Assembly: GCF_014647915.1 (NCBI RefSeq)
Contig: NZ_BMQC01000004.1
Location: 277,547-341,546 of the forward strand
Direction: 5' to 3'
Source of the DNA: Pilimelia terevasa
GTDB taxonomy: Bacteria > Actinomycetota > Actinomycetes > Mycobacteriales > Micromonosporaceae
DNA length: 64,000 nucleotides
A program made the translations under genes and the position numbers. Of the stretch, positions 51,288-59,930 are shown piece by piece; positions within the stretch are counted from its first letter, which is position 1, and each line of letters starts with the position of its first letter. The notes beneath the pieces were generated by a model. That model had not been told where the DNA came from. It saw only the letters and a program-made list of their open reading frames with translations, and did no database searches.

Positions 51288-52865
51288 ATGACGATTCCGC
51301 GCGGCGAGCCGGTCGGCGAGGCGCCGTGCGCCGCGGACAGCCGAGCGGAGCTGGCGCGCGCGGTGGACGCCCTGGAGCTGGTGCCGTACCACGCCCCGCA
51401 GGAGGCGGCCGAGCCCGCGCGGGAGCTGGAGCGGCGGGCGCGGGAACTCGGCGAGGAGTCGCTGGTCGTCCGGGCGCGGCTGATCGGCGCCGACGTCCGG
51501 GCGCGGGCCGGGGACAACGCCGCCCTCGGCCGGGTCGCCCACCAGGCGCTGACGTGGGCCGGGGAGCGCGGCGACCGGGAGGTGCAGTGCCGCTGCGAGC
51601 GGCTGCTGTCGTCCTTCTACGGGCGCCTGGGCGACACCGCGACGTCGCTGGAGCACGCGGTCCGCGCTGTCGAGCTGCTGTCGCCGGCCGCACCGCCGGC
51701 GCTGCGGATCCGGCACTTCATGGCGCTGGCCGTCGCCCTGATGCTGGCCCAGTCGTTCGACGCGGCCCGGGACCGGTTCGGGTCGACGCTGGCGATGCTC
51801 GACGAGTGCGACGACCCCGATGTGCGGGTCGCGGTGTGGAACAACGTGGCGTACCTCGAACTCATGGCCGGCGACACCGGCGCCGCGCTCGCGGCGGCCG
51901 ACGAGATGCGGGCGGTCGGCGCACGGCACGGCATCGCGATGGACGCGGTGTACCTGGACACCATCGCCCGGGCGCAGATCGGCGCCGGTCACTTCGACGC
52001 CGTCGAGGCGACGCTGGCGCCGATCCTGTACGCCGCGGGCGGGCGCACCGAGCCGCACGACCTGGCCGAGGCCCTCCTCACCCTGGCGGAGAGCCAGCGG
52101 CTGGCCGGCGCGCTCGACCGGGCGCTGGACAGCGTGCACCGGGCACTGGACGAGAGCCGGCGCCGCGGCATCGAGGCGTTCGTGGTGCGGGGCATCCGGG
52201 AGCACGCCGCCGTCCTGGCGGCGACGGGCGCGCACGCGCGGGCGTACGAGCGGCTGCTGGAGTTCCACGCCGCGCACGAGGCGGTGCAGTCCGCGCAGCG
52301 GCAGGCCCGGGCGCGGACGATCCACGCCGCGTTCGCCACCCAGGAGGCGGTGCGGGAGAGCCGCCGGTTCCGGGAGATGTCGCTGCGCGACCCCCTCACC
52401 AACCTGTACAACCGCCGCTACCTCGACGACCGCCTGCCCGCCCTGCTGGACACCACCCGGCAGCGCTTCGGCCACCTGGCCGTGGCCATCGTCGACCTGG
52501 ACCACTTCAAGCGGGTGAACGACGAGGTCTCCCACGACGCCGGTGACAAGGTGCTGGTCCGCGTGGCCTACCTGCTCGACGCGGCGGTCGGCGGCGGGGG
52601 CGGGTTCGCGGCGCGGCTGGGCGGCGAGGAGTTCCTCCTCGTCCTCCGCGACGACGCCGCGGCCGCCGCCCGGACCTGCGAGCGGCTCCGCGACACCATC
52701 GGCGCCCACGACTGGAGCGACCTCGTCGGCGACCTGCCGGTCACCGCCAGCATCGGCGTCGCGGCCACGTTCGCGGGCGGCGCCACCGCGACCGACCTGC
52801 TCGGCGCGGCGGACCGGAACCTCTACCGCGCCAAGGCGGCCGGCCGCAACCGCGTCGCCACCTGA
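51288..52865 (+). CDS. TPR-repeat diguanylate cyclase (GGDEF)
   Basis: 525 residues. Residues 20-340 are helical repeats of tetratricopeptide character (for example LGRVAHQALTWAGERGDREV, LMLAQSFDAARDRFGSTLA, AGDTGAALAAADEM). A short coiled stretch (330-365) leads into the GGDEF domain (about 367-525): RDPLTNLYNRRYLDDRL, AIVDLDHFKRVND and the active-site loop RLGGEEFLLVL. An intact GGEEF loop predicts synthesis of cyclic di-GMP; no EAL domain is attached. No membrane helix is found, so it is cytoplasmic and presumably controlled by protein contact through the repeats. ATG 51288 has no clear ribosome site. Cyclic di-GMP governs development in actinomycetes, so a developmental role is possible. 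Confidence 0.92.
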   Translation: MTIPRGEPVGEAPCAADSRAELARAVDALELVPYHAPQEAAEPARELERRARELGEESLVVRARLIGADVRARAGDNAALGRVAHQALTWAGERGDREVQCRCERLLSSFYGRLGDTATSLEHAVRAVELLSPAAPPALRIRHFMALAVALMLAQSFDAARDRFGSTLAMLDECDDPDVRVAVWNNVAYLELMAGDTGAALAAADEMRAVGARHGIAMDAVYLDTIARAQIGAGHFDAVEATLAPILYAAGGRTEPHDLAEALLTLAESQRLAGALDRALDSVHRALDESRRRGIEAFVVRGIREHAAVLAATGAHARAYERLLEFHAAHEAVQSAQRQARARTIHAAFATQEAVRESRRFREMSLRDPLTNLYNRRYLDDRLPALLDTTRQRFGHLAVAIVDLDHFKRVNDEVSHDAGDKVLVRVAYLLDAAVGGGGGFAARLGGEEFLLVLRDDAAAAARTCERLRDTIGAHDWSDLVGDLPVTASIGVAATFAGGATATDLLGAADRNLYRAKAAGRNRVAT

Positions 52866-52887
52866 CCGGCCTCCCGGGCGCCCGCGG

Positions 52888-53154
52888 TCAGGACGCCTGG
52901 CGGACCGGCGGTGCGGCCAGCCAGACGCCGGCCAGGTCCCCGAGGGGGACGTCGAGGGCGCGGCTGAGGCAGACCACGGTGCCGAACGCCGGGGCGGGCA
53001 GCCGGCCTGCCTCGATCTTGCGCAGGGTCTCGGGGGAGATGCCGGCCGCCAGGGCCACCTCGGCGAGGCTGCGGCGGGCCCGCGCGGCCCGGAGGGCGGC
53101 GCCGAGGCGCTGGCCTGCCGCGATCTGCGCGGCGGTGAGGGGTTGGCGGACCAT
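52888..53154 (-). CDS. Small XRE-family regulator
   Basis: An 88-residue single-domain helix-turn-helix protein. The DNA-binding unit is at about 16-70: LGAALRAARARRSLAEVALA, then AGISPETLRKIEAGRLPAPA, with a final helix VVCLSRALDVPLGDLAGVW. Nothing else is attached, so it should bind DNA as a dimer without a fused sensor. ATG 53154 is 79 bases from the divergent methionine aminopeptidase start, and a perfect small palindrome lies between them. It therefore probably controls the peptidase gene. It converges on the GGDEF gene with 22 bases between stops. Confidence 0.9.
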   Translation of the reverse strand: MVRQPLTAAQIAAGQRLGAALRAARARRSLAEVALAAGISPETLRKIEAGRLPAPAFGTVVCLSRALDVPLGDLAGVWLAAPPVRQAS

Positions 53155-53194
53155 GCCGGCAGGATAGCCCTGCCGGGCGCCGCCGTCCCGGCGT

Positions 53195-53208
53195 GGTATA
53201 AAAATACC
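53195..53208. promoter_or_regulatory. Palindromic operator candidate between XRE and aminopeptidase genes
   Basis: GGTAT (53195-53199) and ATACC (53204-53208) form a perfect inverted repeat around AAAA, in an otherwise GC-rich interval, 26 bases before the aminopeptidase start. TATAAA within it could also be a -10 region, so a bound XRE protein would block the promoter. Confidence 0.55.
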
Positions 53209-53233
53209 GCATCCGGCCGGAGGGGGAGCTGCC

Positions 53234-54049
53234 GTGATCGAACTCAAGTCCGCCGAGGAGGTCGACCGGATGGCGGTGGCCGGCCGGTTCGTCGGCGAGC
53301 TGCTCGCCGAGCTGGCCGGCGTCGCCGCGGTCGGCGTCAACCTGATGGACCTCGAACACCACGCCCGCCGCCGGATCGCGCAGCGCGGCGCCGAGTCCTG
53401 CTACTGGGACTACGCTCCGTCGTTCGGCCGCGGCCCGTTCCGCCACGTGCTGTGCCTGTCGGTCAACGACGCGGTCCTGCACGGCCTGCCGCACGACTAC
53501 GTCCTGCGCGACGGCGACCTGCTCAGCATCGACATGGCGGTCGGCGTCGGCGGCTGGGTCGCCGACGCCGCCCTCTCCCTCGTCGTCGGCACCCCCGACC
53601 CGGCCGACCTGAAGCTGATCGAGGCCACCGAGGTCGCGCTCGAAGCCGGCATCGCCGCCGCCCGGCCCGGCGGCCGCCTCGGCGACGTCTCCGCCGCGGT
53701 CGGCGAGGTCGCCCGCGCCTACGGGTACGGCGTCAACGCCGAGTTCGGCGGCCACGGCATCGGCCGCACCATGCACGAGGCCCCGCACGTGGCCAACAGC
53801 GGCCGCCCCCACCGCGGCCTGCGGCTCGAACCCGGCCTGGCCATCGCCATCGAGCCCTGGTTCTGCCGCTCGACCGACCGGATCAGGTTCGACGACGACG
53901 GCTGGACGATCCGCTCGGCCGACGGCTCCCGCACCGCCCACTCCGAACACACCGTCGCGGTCACCGACGCCGGCCCCCGGGTCCTGACCCGCCGCCCCGC
54001 GGCGTCCCTGCCGGCGCCGTCGCCCGGGGGACTGGCCGCGCCGGCGTAG
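53234..54049 (+). CDS. map: Type I methionine aminopeptidase
   Basis: A 271-residue metallo-aminopeptidase that removes N-terminal methionine from new proteins. The five metal ligands are visible: Asp in LLSIDMAV, Asp in WVADAAL, His in GGHGIGRTMHEAP, Glu in AIAIEPWF and Glu in SEHTVAV. The second histidine of the active site (HGLPHDY region) is also kept. GTG 53234 begins MIELKSAEEVDRM, the usual start. The C-terminal 25 residues are a Pro/Ala extension. Unlike the housekeeping copy near secY or rpsM, this one has its own divergent XRE regulator, so it is probably an accessory, conditionally expressed enzyme. Confidence 0.93.
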   Translation: MIELKSAEEVDRMAVAGRFVGELLAELAGVAAVGVNLMDLEHHARRRIAQRGAESCYWDYAPSFGRGPFRHVLCLSVNDAVLHGLPHDYVLRDGDLLSIDMAVGVGGWVADAALSLVVGTPDPADLKLIEATEVALEAGIAAARPGGRLGDVSAAVGEVARAYGYGVNAEFGGHGIGRTMHEAPHVANSGRPHRGLRLEPGLAIAIEPWFCRSTDRIRFDDDGWTIRSADGSRTAHSEHTVAVTDAGPRVLTRRPAASLPAPSPGGLAAPA

Positions 54050-54208
54050 GATGGTGCGTCGCCGCCGTACCGCCCCGCGGACCCCGCCGCCCGGCGCCGG
54101 CCGCGTGCCGGACCCGCAAAATCGCTCGCTCCGCCCGGCAGGCCGTGGTTGCCTCGACGCGCCCGGCGCCCGCGGGCGACCCGACCGACTCCGAACGGGG
54201 GCAGCTCT

Positions 54209-55942
54209 GTGCTGATCCGGCTCCTGCGCACCTACCTGCGGCCGTACCGCGGGCTGCTCGGCGCCGTCGTCGCGCTGCAGCTCGCCGCTACGATCGCCAA
54301 CCTGTACCTGCCCAGCCTGAACGCGGACATCATCGACCGCGGCATCGCCCGGGCCGACACCGGCTACATCGCGCGCACCGGCGGCTGGATGCTGCTGGTC
54401 ACGGCGCTGCAGGTCGCCTGCGCCATCGCCGCGGTCTACGTCGGCGCCAAGGCCGCGATGAGCTTCGGCCGCGACCTGCGGGCGGCGGTCTTCACCCGGG
54501 TCGGCGGCTTCTCCAGCCGCGAGGTCAACCGGTTCGGCGCGCCGTCGCTGATCACCCGGACCACCAACGACGTCCAGCAGGTGCAGGTCCTCGTGGTGGT
54601 GACCTGCACGATGCTGGTGGCCGCGCCGATCATGTGCGTCGGCGGCGTCGTCATGGCGCTGCGCGAGGACGTGGGCCTGTCCTGGCTCATGCTGGTGTCG
54701 GTACCGGTGATGGTGCTCGCCATCGGCCTGATCATCTGGCGGATGGTGCCGCTGTTCCGCACGATGCAGAAGCGCATCGACGTGGTCAACCGGGTGCTCC
54801 GCGAGCAGCTCACCGGCGTGCGGGTGGTGCGCGCGTTCGTCCGGGAGCCGTACGAGTCGGCCCGGTTCGCCGACGCCAACCGGGCACTCACCGACGTGGC
54901 GCTGAAGCTGGGCCGGACCCAGGCCCTAATCTTTCCGATCGTCACCCTGGTGTTCAGCGCCTCCAGCGTCGCCGTGCTGTGGTTCGGCGCCGACCGGGTG
55001 GAGGCGGGTCAGATAGAGATCGGTGCGCTGGGCGCGTTCCTCCAGTACCTCGCGCAGATCCTCATGTCGGTGATGATGGCGACCTTCATGGTCATCATGG
55101 TGCCGCGGGCGGCCGTCTGCGCCGAGCGGATCGTCGAGGTGCTGGACACCGACTCCTCGGTGGCGGCGCCCGCGCACCCGGTGACCGAACCCCCGGAGCG
55201 GGGCACCGTCGAGCTGCGCGCCGTGCGGTTCCAGTACCCCGGCGCCGAGGTGCCCGTCCTGCGCGAGGTGTCGCTGCGCGCCGAGGCCGGGCGGACCACC
55301 GCGATCATCGGCAGTACGGGTGCCGGCAAGACGACGCTGCTGTCCCTGGTCCCGCGCCTGCACGACGCCACCGGCGGCGCGGTTCTGGTCGACGGGGTGG
55401 ACGTCCGGCAGCTCGACCTGGACACGCTGTGGTCGCGGGTCGCGATCGTGCCGCAGCGGCCGTACCTGTTCTCCGGGACCGTGGCCAGCAACCTGCGCTA
55501 CGGCGACCCCGACGCCACCGACGAGGAGCTGTGGCGCTGCCTGGAGATCGCCCAGGCGCGCGACTTCGTGGCGGCCATGCCGGCCGGGCTGGACTCGCCG
55601 ATCGCCCAGGGCGGCACCAACGTCTCCGGCGGCCAGCGCCAGCGGCTGGCGATCGCCCGGGCGCTGGTGCGCCGGCCGCAGGTCTACCTGTTCGACGACT
55701 CGTTCTCCGCGCTGGACCTGGCCACCGACGCCCGGCTGCGGGCCGCGCTGCGACCGGTCACGGCGGACGCGGCGGTGATCGTGGTGGCGCAGCGGGTGTC
55801 GACCATCGTGGACGCCGACCGGATCGTCGTGCTGGAGGACGGCGCCGTGGTCGGCGCCGGCCCGCACGCCGAGCTGGTCGAGACCTGTCAGACGTACCGG
55901 GAGATCGTGGACTCCCAGCAGAGCGCGGGGGCGACGGCATGA
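54209..55942 (+). CDS. ABC exporter half-transporter with degenerate nucleotide-binding site
   Basis: 577 residues: six membrane helices (about 15-310) and one ATPase domain (about 335-570). Walker A GSTGAGKTT and signature NVSGGQRQR are normal. Walker B reads LFDDSFSALD, with Asp in place of the catalytic Glu, and the switch position reads VVAQRVSTI, with Gln in place of His. This is the inactive-site half of a heterodimeric exporter such as the TM287/288 type. GTG 54209, with GGGGG upstream, fits the usual LIRLLRTYLRPYRG start. Its stop overlaps the partner start as ATGA, so the two halves are made together. Cargo (drug, lipid or peptide) is unknown. Confidence 0.93.
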   Translation: MLIRLLRTYLRPYRGLLGAVVALQLAATIANLYLPSLNADIIDRGIARADTGYIARTGGWMLLVTALQVACAIAAVYVGAKAAMSFGRDLRAAVFTRVGGFSSREVNRFGAPSLITRTTNDVQQVQVLVVVTCTMLVAAPIMCVGGVVMALREDVGLSWLMLVSVPVMVLAIGLIIWRMVPLFRTMQKRIDVVNRVLREQLTGVRVVRAFVREPYESARFADANRALTDVALKLGRTQALIFPIVTLVFSASSVAVLWFGADRVEAGQIEIGALGAFLQYLAQILMSVMMATFMVIMVPRAAVCAERIVEVLDTDSSVAAPAHPVTEPPERGTVELRAVRFQYPGAEVPVLREVSLRAEAGRTTAIIGSTGAGKTTLLSLVPRLHDATGGAVLVDGVDVRQLDLDTLWSRVAIVPQRPYLFSGTVASNLRYGDPDATDEELWRCLEIAQARDFVAAMPAGLDSPIAQGGTNVSGGQRQRLAIARALVRRPQVYLFDDSFSALDLATDARLRAALRPVTADAAVIVVAQRVSTIVDADRIVVLEDGAVVGAGPHAELVETCQTYREIVDSQQSAGATA

Positions 55943-57963
55943 GTGGCACGGAACGCACCGACAGCCCCGGCGCGGCGGGCGCCGGACCGGCGGTGCCGGC
56001 ACGGCTGCCGGCTGCCGGGCGCCGCGGCCCCGGCGGCGGGCCGCCCTGGATGGGCGCCGGGATGCCGGCCGAGAAGTCCATGACGTTCTGGCCCTCGGCG
56101 AAGCGGCTGATCCGCCGGCTGCGCCCGTACCGGGTGACGCTGCTGCTGGTCGTCGCGCTCGGCGCCGCCAGCGTGGCGCTGTCGGTGTACGTGCCCCGGC
56201 TGCTCGGGCGCGCGACGGACGTCATCTTCAGCGGCGTGATCGGCCGGCGGCTGCCGGCCGGCGCGACCAGGCAGGAGGTGGTCGCCGGGCTGCGGGCGCG
56301 CGGCGAGGACGACTTCGCGGCGATGGTGGACCGGATGTCCGTGCTCCCCGGCGCGGGCGTCGACTTCGCCGCCCTGAACCGGATCGCCGCGTTCGCGGTG
56401 GTGCTGTTCGTGCTCTCCAGCGTCCTCCAGTGGTGGCAGGGGTACCTGCTGGCCGGGGTGGTCCAGCGCGCGGTCTACGCCCTGCGCCGCGACGTGGAGG
56501 AGAAGCTGCACCGGCTCCCGCTGCCCTACTTCGACCGGCAGCCGCGCGGCGAGCTGCTCAGCCGGGTCACCAACGACATCGACAACATCGCGCAGACCCT
56601 CCAGCAGACGCTGAGCCAGCTCCTGACCTCGCTGCTGACGGTGGTCGGCGTCCTGGTGATGATGGTGGTGATCTCGCCGCTGCTGGCGCTCATCGCGCTG
56701 GTCGCGGTACCGCTGTCGGTGCTGGTCACCCAGCAGGTCGCCCGGCGGTCGCAGAAGCAGTTCATCGCCCAGTGGACGCACACCGGCACGCTCAACGCGC
56801 ACATCGAGGAGGCGTTCACCGGCCACGAGCTGGTCAAGGTGTTCGGGCGGCGGCGCGAGGCGGAGGCGACCTTCGCCCGGCGCAACGACGACCTGTTCGC
56901 GGCCTCGTTCCACGCGCAGTTCGTCTCCGGGATCATCATGCCGGCGATGATGTTCATCGGGAACCTGAGCTACGTGGCGATCGCGGTCGTCGGCGGGCTG
57001 CGGGTGGCCTCGGGCGCGACGAGCCTCGGCGACGTGCAGGCGTTCATCCAGTACTCGCGCCAGTTCACCCAGCCGCTGACCCAGGTCGCCTCGATGGCCA
57101 ACGTGCTCCAGTCCGGCGTCGCCTCGGCCGAGCGGGTCTTCGACCTGCTCGACGCCGACGAGCAGAGCCCGGAGCCCGCGGCCGGCCCCGTCCCGCCGCG
57201 GACCCGCGGCCGGGTCGCGTTCGACCACGTCTCGTTCCGGTACGAGCCCGACCGGCCGCTCATCGACGACCTCTCGCTGGTCGCCGAGCCGGGCCAGACC
57301 GTGGCGATCGTCGGCCCGACCGGCGCCGGCAAGACCACCCTGGTCAACCTGATCATGCGGTTCTACGAGCTGGACGGCGGCGAGATCACCCTCGACGGCG
57401 TCGAGACCACCGCGATGCGCCGCGACGAGCTGCGGTCCGCGGTCGGCATGGTGCTCCAGGACACCTGGCTGTTCCACGGCACGATCCGGGACAACATCGC
57501 CTACGGCCGCCCCGGCGCCACCGACGCGGAGATCCGCGCGGCGGCCGCGGCCACCTACGTCGACCGGTTCGTGCACAGCCTCCCCGGCGGGTACGACACC
57601 GTCATCGACGAGGAGGGCAGCAACGTCAGCGCCGGGGAGAAGCAGCTCATCACCATCGCCCGGGCCTTCCTGGCCGACCCGGCGCTGCTGATCCTGGACG
57701 AGGCGACCAGTTCCGTCGACACCCGCACCGAGGTACTGGTGCAGCACGCGATGGCGGCGCTGCGCTCCAGCCGGACCAGCTTCGTCATCGCCCACCGGCT
57801 GTCCACCGTCCGCGACGCGGACCTGATCCTGGTCATGGAGCGGGGGTCGATCGTGGAGCAGGGGACGCACGAACGGCTGCTGGCCGCGCGCGGGGCGTAC
57901 CACCGCCTGTACCAGGCGCAGTTCGAACAGGCCATGGTGGACGCCGGGGAAGCGGCGTCGTAG
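55939..57963 (+). CDS. ABC exporter half-transporter with canonical nucleotide-binding site
   Basis: 674 residues, partner of the preceding gene and overlapping it by four bases. A Gly/Pro-rich N-terminus (1-55) precedes six membrane helices (about 65-395), with a 40-residue insertion after helix 1 (IGRRLPAGATRQEVVAGLRA and onward). The ATPase domain (about 425-660) has Walker A GPTGAGKTT, signature NVSAGEKQL (SAGEK instead of SGGQ), Walker B LLILDEATSSVD with catalytic Glu, and switch His in VIAHRLSTV. With the degenerate first half this makes an asymmetric exporter. The altered signature lies opposite the partner's Walker A, so the partner-side site is expected to be weak. Substrate unknown. 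Confidence 0.94.
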   Translation: MSGTERTDSPGAAGAGPAVPARLPAAGRRGPGGGPPWMGAGMPAEKSMTFWPSAKRLIRRLRPYRVTLLLVVALGAASVALSVYVPRLLGRATDVIFSGVIGRRLPAGATRQEVVAGLRARGEDDFAAMVDRMSVLPGAGVDFAALNRIAAFAVVLFVLSSVLQWWQGYLLAGVVQRAVYALRRDVEEKLHRLPLPYFDRQPRGELLSRVTNDIDNIAQTLQQTLSQLLTSLLTVVGVLVMMVVISPLLALIALVAVPLSVLVTQQVARRSQKQFIAQWTHTGTLNAHIEEAFTGHELVKVFGRRREAEATFARRNDDLFAASFHAQFVSGIIMPAMMFIGNLSYVAIAVVGGLRVASGATSLGDVQAFIQYSRQFTQPLTQVASMANVLQSGVASAERVFDLLDADEQSPEPAAGPVPPRTRGRVAFDHVSFRYEPDRPLIDDLSLVAEPGQTVAIVGPTGAGKTTLVNLIMRFYELDGGEITLDGVETTAMRRDELRSAVGMVLQDTWLFHGTIRDNIAYGRPGATDAEIRAAAAATYVDRFVHSLPGGYDTVIDEEGSNVSAGEKQLITIARAFLADPALLILDEATSSVDTRTEVLVQHAMAALRSSRTSFVIAHRLSTVRDADLILVMERGSIVEQGTHERLLAARGAYHRLYQAQFEQAMVDAGEAAS

Positions 57964-58315
57964 TCCGCGGCCGGTAGTTGGCGTGAAACGGCCTCATGGC
58001 GGCGCATCCGGGGTGTGGCGCCGGACAGCGCGCATCATCGGGTCGGCGGTAGCGTGCGAAGCCAGTGGGAAGGAGCCGGGACGACGGTGCCGGCACGGCA
58101 CGACCGCGACCGGCGGTGGCCGGCGGTCGCCCGGTGATCCTCGCTGTCGCCTACGTCCTGGCCGTGGTACCGGTGCTGGCGGTGGCCACGGCTGCGGTCT
58201 GGCCGCCGCCCTCGACCTCGCGCTACCGGCGTTCTCGCACTCGGGGCCGTGGTGCGGGTGCTGGTCCCGCGTCGCCGCCGGTCCGTCGATGCGCAACCCC
58301 CGTGACGGCTCGGTG
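57964..58315. other. Stretch without a convincing gene
   Basis: A hydrophobic + strand frame from GTG 58134 (VILAVAYVLAVVPVLAV) overlaps the TGA of a 16-codon frame that begins at GTG 58087 behind GGAAGGAG. It could be a small membrane protein with a frameshift, but there is no family match and no ribosome site for the second frame. Nothing else is seen. Confidence 0.3.
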
Positions 58316-58774
58316 CTAACCCCGTCCGCCGGCCTGCCGGGCCGCGCGGAACCGCGCCGCCAGTTCGAGCGATCCGCGTGCCCGGGCCTGCGCCGCCAAC
58401 ACGGCCTGCGTGTTGCCGTCAGCACCGGCGTCCGCGGCCTGCTTCTTGGCGTCCCCCTCAGCCTCGATGCCCGCATCGATGACCTGCAGGATCTCCGCGT
58501 TGCTGAGCCCGCCGAGCGAGTTCTGCACGAGTTGGGCGGCCTTCCGACCGGCCGCATCGGCCTGCTCGTCACTGAACTCGACCTGGTTGCCGGACTCGAC
58601 CTTCTTGCCGGCATTGGCGCCGCCGCCGCGGACGGACACCTCGGCCGCCGAGGACACGTTGGTCAGCGTGAGCATTCCGCCGACCAGCGCGACCGCCCCG
58701 GCGAGAGCTACCACCCGCCTGCGCCGGCGTGCCCGTCCGGCCACCTGTGCTCGCCTGGCGAAGTAACCACCCAT
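58316..58774 (-). CDS. Small secreted protein of unknown function
   Basis: 152 residues from ATG 58774, with GGAGGA six bases upstream. An Arg-rich n-region (RRAQVAGRARRRRR) and hydrophobic core form a signal peptide ending near VSSAA at residue 43. The mature part is charged and helical, rich in Ala, Gln and Asp, with no cysteine. It contains FSDEQADAAGRKAAQLVQNS and SNAEILQVIDAGIEAEGDAK, so it may form a helical bundle. I do not recognise a family. It stands alone between two non-coding stretches and close to the drop in GC content. Secretion is the only supported property. Confidence 0.62.
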   Translation of the reverse strand: MGGYFARRAQVAGRARRRRRVVALAGAVALVGGMLTLTNVSSAAEVSVRGGGANAGKKVESGNQVEFSDEQADAAGRKAAQLVQNSLGGLSNAEILQVIDAGIEAEGDAKKQAADAGADGNTQAVLAAQARARGSLELAARFRAARQAGGRG

Positions 58775-59135
58775 GGCATTCCTCCATACCGCAACCCACC
58801 CCCACCCGGACCCACACCGGTAGGCAGGTATGCCTCTCGTAACGGGAGGTACGCGCGCCCGGCCGCAGCGGATTACCGCCATCGGCTACTGTCGATCGCC
58901 AGGCGACCGGGCCGGGCCGACCGTCCAGACCGATTCCGGCATGTCGGCCCTAGCGGACATCGGAGTGGGGACACGCCGGATTTCCGTGCCGGCGGTGGCG
59001 CGGCAGCCGGCTCGCCGGTCGACGCACACGCAGCGTCGACTCCGGACCGCCGCGACGGTCCGGACCGGGTGCGCACGGAGGCGCGCTGAGCCGGCTGACG
59101 GTGCCGGGGCGCGGCGGCCCTGGAGTCCGTCTCGC
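58775..59135. other. Stretch without a recognised gene
   Basis: GC-rich sequence upstream of the small secreted protein gene and downstream of the eCIS-tag-like gene. I see no supported coding frame, RNA gene or strong hairpin in it. Confidence 0.35.
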
Positions 59136-59930
59136 TCACAACTTGTCGGCACAGCCGGATCGGCAGGCAGCATGGCACGGCCCGCCGTCGGGATACTTGT
59201 CGTCGCAGCACTGCCGGCACGACTCCTCGTCGTCAGAGTCGACGAGGCAATCACTGCCCGCGTCCGCATCACCGCACCCGGGCGCCTCGGCGGGCTCGTC
59301 CGGCGCCGGCCCGGAACGCGCCAACACCTGAATCTCGTGCCCGGACGGGTGGACCCACAGCGCGACCCCGCCGGGATTCCCGGCTGGGCGGTACCCCTGC
59401 GTCGTGAGCGCCTTCGACGTGAGGTTCGGCGAGTTGCTCACCGTCGTCGACAGGTTCGGCCTCTTGTTCCCGCTGGCGTACGCCAGGAAGTCCTGGGTGA
59501 AGTCGGGGCCGTATGCCGCGACCATCTTCCATCCCACGAGACCGCGTTGATCTGCGGTCAGGCGGCCCCACCGGGGCAGTGCCAGGCTCGGGCGCCGCGC
59601 CAGCTGCTCCGACTGTGCTTCGGTGAGGGCGGCGCCGCTCGCGTCGCGCTGCGCGACCGGCGTCGCGCCTTGCTCGCACCCCTCGGGCGGGCACGCATGT
59701 CCGCCGCAGCGCTGTACAGGTGCCGCGCTGTCTCCGGTGCGCTGTGCCAGTACACCGGAGACAGCGCGGTTCCCCGCAGCACGCTGGAGTGACAGCACGG
59801 CGCTGTCGGCCGGTGCCTCCCACGGCCGGACCGGCGGGTGGATGTCGCCGAGCAGAGATTCGCGCGCGGCTCCGGCGGGGCCCGGCCGGGCCCGAGAGGT
59901 GTCTCCGACCAGTCGCAGGTCTGCTGTCAC
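59136..59930 (-). CDS. Protein with DUF4157/eCIS-associated N-terminal tag and cysteine-rich tail
   Basis: 264 residues from GTG 59930, with AAGGGGG upstream. Residues 46-62 read VLSLQRAAGNRAVSGVL, followed by APVQRCGGHACPPEGC. These two words are the usual N-terminal segment of actinobacterial proteins that carry the DUF4157 peptidase-like domain tied to extracellular contractile injection systems. Here the DUF4157 core with its HExxH is absent. Instead a new domain follows (about 100-205, with GWKMVAAYGPDFTQDFLAYA and ALWVHPSGHEIQVLA), then a tail (about 215-264) with about ten cysteines. No signal peptide is found. It may be an injected or wall-released payload; no injection-system genes are in the window. 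The tag is by-eye recognition and the function is unknown. Confidence 0.65.
   Translation of the reverse strand: MTADLRLVGDTSRARPGPAGAARESLLGDIHPPVRPWEAPADSAVLSLQRAAGNRAVSGVLAQRTGDSAAPVQRCGGHACPPEGCEQGATPVAQRDASGAALTEAQSEQLARRPSLALPRWGRLTADQRGLVGWKMVAAYGPDFTQDFLAYASGNKRPNLSTTVSNSPNLTSKALTTQGYRPAGNPGGVALWVHPSGHEIQVLARSGPAPDEPAEAPGCGDADAGSDCLVDSDDEESCRQCCDDKYPDGGPCHAACRSGCADKL
59723..59769. repeat. 17-bp perfect inverted repeat inside a coding region
   Basis: CCGCGCTGTCTCCGGTG (59723-59739) pairs perfectly with 59753-59769 around a 13-base loop. It falls in the linker codons between the LQRAAGNRAV tag and the VQRCGGHAC word. The mRNA would fold into a very stable hairpin there. Similar GCGCTGT words recur just beside it. 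Confidence 0.7.

Noticed and set aside
58134..58319. Small hydrophobic + strand frame beginning VILAVAYVLAV
   Set aside because: No ribosome site for this start, no family match and a low-complexity Arg/Pro/Gly tail; kept only as a note in the non-coding stretch.
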